Positions 4,948 through 8,244 of a stretch of 8,244 nt of DNA are shown here, piece after piece. Under the pieces are notes generated by a model. It did not search any database. It saw only the letters and a program-made list of their open reading frames with translations, and was not told where the DNA came from. Position numbers and translations under genes: made by a program. The stretch spans positions 1 through 8,244 of the forward strand of contig CAYISF010000029.1 of assembly GCA_964366065.1 (NCBI GenBank), in the 5' to 3' direction. The stretch is from JBAZYZ01 sp964366065 (lineage in GTDB: Bacteria > Patescibacteriota > Minisyncoccia > Phycocordibacterales > VMEP01). The stretch's first letter is position 1, and every line of letters begins with the position of its first letter.

Positions 4948-6178
4948 AGCCGTTGGCTTCAATAATCTTTTTATAGGCGTAGGCCGATTTGCGCGGGATG
5001 CGCGCGAACGTTTTGTAATACACCTCAACCAAACCAAATCGCGGCCAGAATCCTTTATCCCATTCAAAATTATCCATAAGCGACCAGTGCAGGTAGCCGC
5101 GGACATCCGCGCCGTCTTTTATGGCGCGATGAACATTTTTGAGAGATTCTTTAATAAACCATTCCCGTTTTTCGTCTCGCGCGTCGGCCAGGCCGTTCTC
5201 GATGATGTAAATCGGCTTGCGGTATTTTTTCAAATCGCGGAGGCAATGGTAGATAGCTTCAGGGTAAAGTTCCCAGCCCATGTCGGAAATTTTTTCATCC
5301 CTGTTTTTATTGAACCAGCCGGATATGCGATTGTGGAAATAGTGGTTGAGTCCGATGAAATCCTGATGGTTTTTAACATGATTCAGGAACAGGCGGTTCC
5401 AGAACCAATCGGCGGTTATTTTCAAAATTTTGCTCCACAATCCGGTTGATTCAAACCAAATATTATTTTTGGCAATGCCGATTTGCGCCGCCGGATTTAT
5501 TTTTTTGATTGCCGAATAGGCGCATATGTGGCTTTTGGCTAATTTGTCCATAACCCGCAGATATGCGAGCAAACTTTTCTTTTGCGGAGGCCACACGCCC
5601 TTTAAATAAGAATGCAAGGCGTATACTTCCGGCTCATTCATAGTTATCCAGAATTTTACTTCCGGCAATTCGCGTACTGTTTCTTTTAGATAACGGACGA
5701 AATATTCAGGAAAATCGGGAGAGAGAACTCCGCCTTTATCCCTAAGCCAGAGGGGGAGTGTCCAGTGGGAGAGAGATACAAACGGTTCCAGCCCGCATTC
5801 CCGCGCCGCGCGTATTACATCGCGATAATGGGCGATAGCGGCAGTATTTGATTGCCCCTCTTCCGGTTCAATAAACGACCATTCAAGAGAAAACTTGGTG
5901 GCGGTATGGCCTAAATTTTTGGCCAGAATAAAATCATCTTCATATCGGTTGTAGTGGTCGGCCGCTTTGCCTGAAATATAATTTTCCGGATTTGTCGCTT
6001 CATGCTCAATATATTTCCAGTTGGAGAGATGTCGGAATTTTTGTTTCGCTTCCCGCGCCAGCCGCTCGGCGTTTTCTTTTTCCCACTCGCTCCAATCGTT
6101 ATGGTTCCCGCCCTCAACCTGATGGCTTGAAGTTGAGGCGCCCCAGAGAAAACCTTTTGGAAATTGGTATTTCACCAC
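4940..6178 (-). CDS. Glycoside hydrolase family 1 beta-glycosidase
   Basis: GH1 enzymes cleave beta-linked glucosides or galactosides with retention of configuration. The 412-residue protein has the N-terminal GFLWGASTSSHQVEG (9-23, with sugar-binding Q20), SLSHWTLPLW (135-144, with H138), acid/base E182 in TMNEPEVY, nucleophile E327 in IYIIENGLAD, and the aglycone/glycone motif HWSLMDNFEWDKGFWPRFGL (364-383). It is shorter than the usual 440-480 residues. No signal peptide is seen, so it is probably cytosolic. The Arg expected in the SRI motif near residue 102 is Phe (EWSFIEP), which is unusual because that Arg normally contacts the nucleophile. The start is one of two adjacent GTG codons (6176-6178 or 6173-6175) with no Shine-Dalgarno. 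It lies 26 bp upstream of the cupredoxin-like gene. Substrate cannot be read from sequence. Confidence 0.93.
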   Translation of the reverse strand: MVKYQFPKGFLWGASTSSHQVEGGNHNDWSEWEKENAERLAREAKQKFRHLSNWKYIEHEATNPENYISGKAADHYNRYEDDFILAKNLGHTATKFSLEWSFIEPEEGQSNTAAIAHYRDVIRAARECGLEPFVSLSHWTLPLWLRDKGGVLSPDFPEYFVRYLKETVRELPEVKFWITMNEPEVYALHSYLKGVWPPQKKSLLAYLRVMDKLAKSHICAYSAIKKINPAAQIGIAKNNIWFESTGLWSKILKITADWFWNRLFLNHVKNHQDFIGLNHYFHNRISGWFNKNRDEKISDMGWELYPEAIYHCLRDLKKYRKPIYIIENGLADARDEKREWFIKESLKNVHRAIKDGADVRGYLHWSLMDNFEWDKGFWPRFGLVEVYYKTFARIPRKSAYAYKKIIEANGFD

Positions 6179-6181
6179 TCT

Positions 6182-6211
6182 AGTGTAGCAGAAAGAGGCG
6201 GCTAAAATGAA
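6182..6211 (-). promoter_or_regulatory. Candidate extended -10 promoter of the GH1 gene
   Basis: On the minus strand TGCTACACT (6182-6190) is an extended -10, with a weak TTCATT (6206-6211) 18 bp upstream. Only three bases separate it from the first GTG. The transcript would therefore begin at about the second GTG (6173-6175), suggesting a leaderless mRNA with that codon as the start. Confidence 0.35.
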
Positions 6212-6212
6212 T

Positions 6213-6247
6213 AAAAATCAACCCCGCCATAGGCGGGGTTGATTTTT
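6213..6247 (-). terminator. Strong (bidirectional) terminator after the cold-shock gene
   Basis: A 16-bp perfect inverted repeat spans 6213-6228 and 6232-6247 with a 3-nt loop. Its core is CAACCCCGCC/GGCGGGGTTG, flanked by five A and five T. It sits 13 bp after the cold-shock gene stop and separates that gene from GH1. Confidence 0.9.
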
Positions 6248-6259
6248 AACATCGGGCGC

Positions 6260-6457
6260 TTACGCGCGGGCGACATTCGTGGCAGCCGGGCCTTTGTCCC
6301 CCTGGGTGACTTCAAAAGAGACGGCATCGCCTTCTTTCAATTCCTCAAAGGTAACCCCCTGCAACTCTTTGGAGTGGAAGAAAAGATCCTTCGTTTCGCC
6401 TTCGCGAGCGATGAATCCGAATCCTCTGTCCGTCAGAGTTTTGATTGTTCCTGTCAT
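6260..6457 (-). CDS. Cold-shock domain (Csp family) protein
   Basis: The 65-residue protein is one OB-fold cold-shock domain, which binds single-stranded RNA or DNA and acts as an RNA chaperone in the cytosol. It starts MTGTIKTL and carries RNP1 as RGFGFIAR (11-18) and RNP2 as LFFHSKEL (25-32). It ends with the conserved EGDAVSFEV and KGPAATNV segments. The aromatic residue after the first beta strand (KWFN in E. coli CspA) is missing, so it belongs to a divergent subgroup. No Shine-Dalgarno precedes the ATG. A perfect-consensus promoter lies upstream, with a predicted ~68-nt 5' leader containing a GTGC-AGAA-GCAC hairpin (6511-6522). A strong terminator follows, so the gene is monocistronic and probably well expressed. 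Confidence 0.95.
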   Translation of the reverse strand: MTGTIKTLTDRGFGFIAREGETKDLFFHSKELQGVTFEELKEGDAVSFEVTQGDKGPAATNVARA

Positions 6458-6531
6458 AATTTACAGTTTTTGTTACTTGTTCTAATTCTAAGAAACTCGA
6501 CTACGCTTCCGTGCTTCTGCACTATGAATCC

Positions 6532-6560
6532 ATTATATACTATAAACATTATTCTGTCAA
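6532..6560 (-). promoter_or_regulatory. Perfect-consensus sigma-70 promoter of the cold-shock gene
   Basis: On the minus strand TTGACA (6555-6560) and TATAAT (6532-6537) are separated by exactly 17 bp, matching the consensus at 12 of 12 positions with optimal spacing. The predicted transcription start is near 6525, giving a leader of about 68 nt to the ATG at 6457. Confidence 0.85.
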
Positions 6561-6607
6561 GGATTATAACGAAAAAACGACATTCTCTCGGAATGCCGAT
6601 TTCCCAA

Positions 6608-6629
6608 TTGGCGGAGACGGTGGGATTCG
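6608..6629 (-). pseudogene. Orphan tRNA-Ser-like 3' end
   Basis: TTGGCGGAGACGGTGGGATTCG reads, on the minus strand, like the T-loop, T-stem 3' strand and acceptor 3' strand of a tRNA-Ser (CTCCGCCA end). The likeness stops in the T-loop, where element E2 begins, just as at E1. No 5' two-thirds of a tRNA-Ser is present in the window, so this is a fragment. Confidence 0.5.
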
Positions 6630-6730
6630 GCCAAGAACATTTTTGTTCGCCGTCGCTCTCAAAAATTTCTCGGCCCTGCTCACGCGACCCATTCTGGTGA
6701 ATGGGCTACCCCGCGTTCACTTTCGAATTC
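6623..6730. repeat. Structured repeat element, copy E2
   Basis: This 108-nt second copy of E1 (1060-1165) is in the same orientation. It starts GGATTCG (6623-6629) and ends CGAATTC (6724-6730), which can close the element with one G-T pair. Hairpin A spans 6629-6675. Hairpin B has inner stem CCCATTC/GAATGGG (6688-6694/6699-6705) and outer stem ACGCG/CGCGT (6682-6686/6712-6716). Compared with E1 these stems are changed in sequence but keep pairing. It is flanked by the 10-bp direct repeat CATTCTCTCG at 6581-6590 and 6734-6743. Confidence 0.75.
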
Positions 6731-6741
6731 CACCATTCTCT

Positions 6742-6793
6742 CGTAATGATGAGCCGCTCGGATATCAATAAGATATCCTCGCGGCTCATTACG
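6742..6793. repeat. Large imperfect hairpin
   Basis: CGTAATGATGAGCCGC-TC-GGATATC on the left pairs with GATATCC-TC-GCGGCTCATTACG on the right around the loop AATAA (6767-6771). The only interruptions are a 3-nt bulge and a 2x2 mismatch. It directly abuts E2. No T-run follows on either strand, so it does not look like a terminator. Confidence 0.7.
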
Positions 6794-6843
6794 GTGTTTG
6801 CTGGACAAAGTTCGAAACTATTTCGAGCAAAATCCAAACGATT

Positions 6844-6906
6844 AGAGCGGACTCGGCAGGGCGAAACAATTTTTCTGGGGGAATGGATTCGCCCTGCCTC
6901 GGCTCT
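6844..6906. repeat. Inverted repeat with 11-bp perfect core
   Basis: GGCAGGGCGAA (6855-6865) and TTCGCCCTGCC (6888-6898) pair perfectly around a 22-nt loop. An outer AGAGC/GCTCT stem (6844-6848/6902-6906) extends it across an asymmetric internal loop. On the + strand it is followed by TTTT, which is too short for a confident terminator call. Confidence 0.65.
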
Positions 6907-6909
6907 TTT

Positions 6910-6948
6910 CCCGCCCGCAGGAGGGGTCTGGGGAGGAATGCGGGCGGG
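6910..6948. repeat. GC-rich inverted repeat with purine-rich loop
   Basis: CCCGCCCGCA (6910-6919) and TGCGGGCGGG (6939-6948) form a perfect 10-bp GC-rich stem. The 19-nt loop, GGAGGGGTCTGGGGAGGAA, is almost all purine on the + strand. It follows the previous inverted repeat by 3 nt, forming a cluster of dyads downstream of the anchored glycosidase gene. Confidence 0.65.
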
Positions 6949-7015
6949 TTTCGGACTGGGGGTTTTCGGAAAAAAATTCTCGGCTACAAAATCAGAAACC
7001 ATACAGTGAAAAAAT

Positions 7016-8122
7016 CTACCTTTTGTTCATTAGTTCCTTAAATACCCCATACACCGGCCGCTTGCTATAACCTGATTTAACTAAGCCGTACCTGTCGCGA
7101 TAAAACGCCAAATCTCTTAATGAAAACCAAAAGAAGGCGTCCATAGTATTCCGCTCGGCAAAGGATTTTCTAAAAAGACTTTCTTTTTGAGCATCATCCG
7201 TAGTGCCGAATTCATTCATCCAGATCGGCTTGTTTTTTGATTCACCGTAACCACTCATAATATTGCGTACACTTTTTTCCGCCTGGCTGAAATCGTTTTC
7301 AAATCCATAAGGGTGAAAGGCCATTGCGTCAAAGCAGTTATTCACACCCGTTTTATATATTTGATTGAGAAAATCTATGTAGGTCATACCGACTTCCCAA
7401 AGTGGTTTTTGCGTTGTCTCATCAATGTTCGGTGAAAGTCCGCCGAGAAAAATGATAGCATCAGTATCTTTTTCTCTGATAGAAGAGTTGGCAATGATAA
7501 GCAACCGCGCATATTCCTTGACGAACGATTCGGCCTTGGACGCTGAATGAACAAATCCGACACCGGGCAAATTCGGCTCGTTAAATATTTCCCAGTAACG
7601 AATTCCGTAATTATTCCATTTTTTTATTTTTGCCAGGGTTCCGTTTAGTTTATATCGTTCCACTGCGGCTTTCATAAACAAAGCAAAATTACTTTCGGCA
7701 TCTTCCCAATTTTCAATCCAAGGCGGGATGTAGTTTGGAACAGCAAGAATCTCTATGTTTCTTTTCTGCATTTCAATTACAAAATTATCAAATTCATCCC
7801 ACTTGTATTTTCCATCAGGCATGGCGATGTCGCTCCAAAGCATGTCCGTCCGAATCCATTTGACATTCAAATCGGACAACATCGCCAGGTCTTTTTCTTG
7901 GTTGGCGTATGGAAATGGCACCGCCAGTCCATAAATATGTTTGGCGATGTTGCCGGTTGATTTTATACATCCCCTCGCGTCGCTTGAAAGTTTTTCATCA
8001 GATTGGTCGGGGATGTCCAGAAATAAAGGCAGTGGCGTAGTCCGGTCGCGGTGTGTCGCGTAGAAAATAAACAAAAGAAGAGCAAACAAAATGATTAATA
8101 TCCACAAAATAGACTTATTCAT
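7016..8122 (-). CDS. Membrane-anchored clan GH-A glycoside hydrolase (GH39/GH5-like)
   Basis: This is a 368-residue protein with an N-terminal hydrophobic segment (residues 5-22) and no lipobox. It is probably tethered to the membrane with the enzyme domain outside. The TIM-barrel domain (~60-365) carries YGLAVPFPY and the RTDMLWSDI strand (91-99). The probable acid/base is E182 in YWEIFNEPNLPG (177-187), with FHPYG (269-273) and the probable nucleophile E304 in IWMNEFGTTD (300-309). Two Glu, each preceded by Asn or lying at a strand end, are the signature of clan GH-A retaining glycosidases. The pattern is closest to GH39/PslG-like or GH5-like proteins, and substrate and family are not decided from sequence alone. 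No Shine-Dalgarno precedes the ATG, which is the natural start before the anchor. It lies 45 bp downstream of an HTH gene and may be co-transcribed. No clear terminator hairpin adjoins the stop. Confidence 0.85.
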   Translation of the reverse strand: MNKSILWILIILFALLLFIFYATHRDRTTPLPLFLDIPDQSDEKLSSDARGCIKSTGNIAKHIYGLAVPFPYANQEKDLAMLSDLNVKWIRTDMLWSDIAMPDGKYKWDEFDNFVIEMQKRNIEILAVPNYIPPWIENWEDAESNFALFMKAAVERYKLNGTLAKIKKWNNYGIRYWEIFNEPNLPGVGFVHSASKAESFVKEYARLLIIANSSIREKDTDAIIFLGGLSPNIDETTQKPLWEVGMTYIDFLNQIYKTGVNNCFDAMAFHPYGFENDFSQAEKSVRNIMSGYGESKNKPIWMNEFGTTDDAQKESLFRKSFAERNTMDAFFWFSLRDLAFYRDRYGLVKSGYSKRPVYGVFKELMNKR

Positions 8123-8167
8123 ATTAACTAACTTATTGTTTTTGAAAAAAATGACATAATAATTTTT

Positions 8168-8244
8168 CTATTTTAACAATTCCTCCATAGGAACGCCTAA
8201 CGACTTGGCGATTTTTTGGATTGTTTGAACGCTTGGTTTTGTAA
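8168..8244 (-). CDS. XRE-type HTH regulator, C-terminal fragment (5' end outside window)
   Basis: The last 24 codons of a gene entering from the right are visible on the minus strand, ending in TAG at 8168-8170. The translation contains KPSVQTIQKIAKSLGVPMEE and ends LLK. This is the typical last part of a Cro/CI (HTH_3) domain, where helices 4-5 read T..KIA.ALGV...EL. It is a short protein or a C-terminal HTH. The stop is 45 bp before the ATG of the anchored glycosidase, so the two may share a transcript. DNA target and ligand cannot be seen. Confidence 0.75.
   Translation of the reverse strand, partial: TKPSVQTIQKIAKSLGVPMEELLK

Larger units (their letters stand above)
6458..7015. other. 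Gene-free region between the cold-shock gene and the anchored glycosidase gene
   Basis: No credible gene lies in these ~560 bases. From left to right it holds the cold-shock leader and promoter, the CATTCTCTCG repeat, the tRNA-Ser-like fragment, E2 and three large inverted repeats. Open frames on both strands run through the hairpins and have low-complexity, tRNA-derived translations. Confidence 0.7.

Noticed and set aside
5087..5449. 120-codon + strand open frame antisense to GH1
   Set aside because: The GH1 frame carries all catalytic motifs; this frame has none.
6511..6771. Two + strand open frames (6239-6700 and 6511-6771)
   Set aside because: One is antisense to the cold-shock gene and both pass through E2 in different frames. 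Their similarity to the 1006-1266 frame comes from the repeat, not from a protein family.
6844..6906. Terminator for a + strand transcript
   Set aside because: The stem is good, but the T-run is only four bases and no + strand gene lies upstream of it.
6701..7009. Overlapping open frames on both strands (102 codons +, 98 codons -)
   Set aside because: Both cover the three inverted repeats, lack a ribosome site, and give Pro/Gly-rich sequence with no recognisable domain.

Overview
The window looks like chromosomal DNA from a member of the Patescibacteria/CPR, most likely a Parcubacteria-type genome. This is inferred from gene style, not from a marker phylogeny. The supporting features are a receiver-only response regulator of a type common there, a membrane-anchored DUF7282-like/cupredoxin-fold protein, a short divergent cold-shock protein, a tRNA without an encoded CCA tail, few Shine-Dalgarno sites, and intergenic repeats rich in hairpins.

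Layout. The 3' part of ftsH (+, 2-985) enters from the left. Everything after it is on the minus strand. Bases 986-1225 hold a structured repeat (E1) and a terminator hairpin, lying against an intact tRNA-Ile with anticodon UAU (1226-1299). Next come a receiver-domain protein (1424-1801), recG (1881-4031), an AT-rich inverted repeat, the cupredoxin-like protein (4158-4913) and a GH1 beta-glycosidase (4940-6178). A strong terminator separates GH1 from a cold-shock protein (6260-6457), whose upstream promoter matches the sigma-70 consensus exactly. Bases 6570-7015 have no credible gene. They hold a second copy of the structured repeat (E2), attached to an orphan tRNA-Ser-like 3' end, and three further large inverted repeats. 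A membrane-anchored clan GH-A glycosidase (7016-8122) follows, and the window ends with the last 24 codons of an XRE/HTH-type regulator.

How the genes fit together. FtsH (membrane proteolysis), RecG (fork and junction remodelling), the cold-shock protein and the tRNA are housekeeping. The two glycosidases, one predicted cytosolic and one anchored outside the membrane, suggest use or remodelling of glycans, but they lie in different transcription units. The HTH gene just upstream of the anchored glycosidase may be co-transcribed with it.

The most unusual content is the pair of ~107-nt elements E1 and E2. Both lie between T-arm-like sequences (GGATTCG ... CGAAT) and fold into the same two hairpins. 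Several stem positions differ between copies by paired, compensatory changes, and each copy is joined to a different tRNA 3' end. This looks like a small, structured, tRNA-3'-end-associated repeat. The tRNA-Ile(UAU), which would read AUA without lysidine, is the second notable item. No CRISPR array, transposase, rRNA or replication origin was seen.
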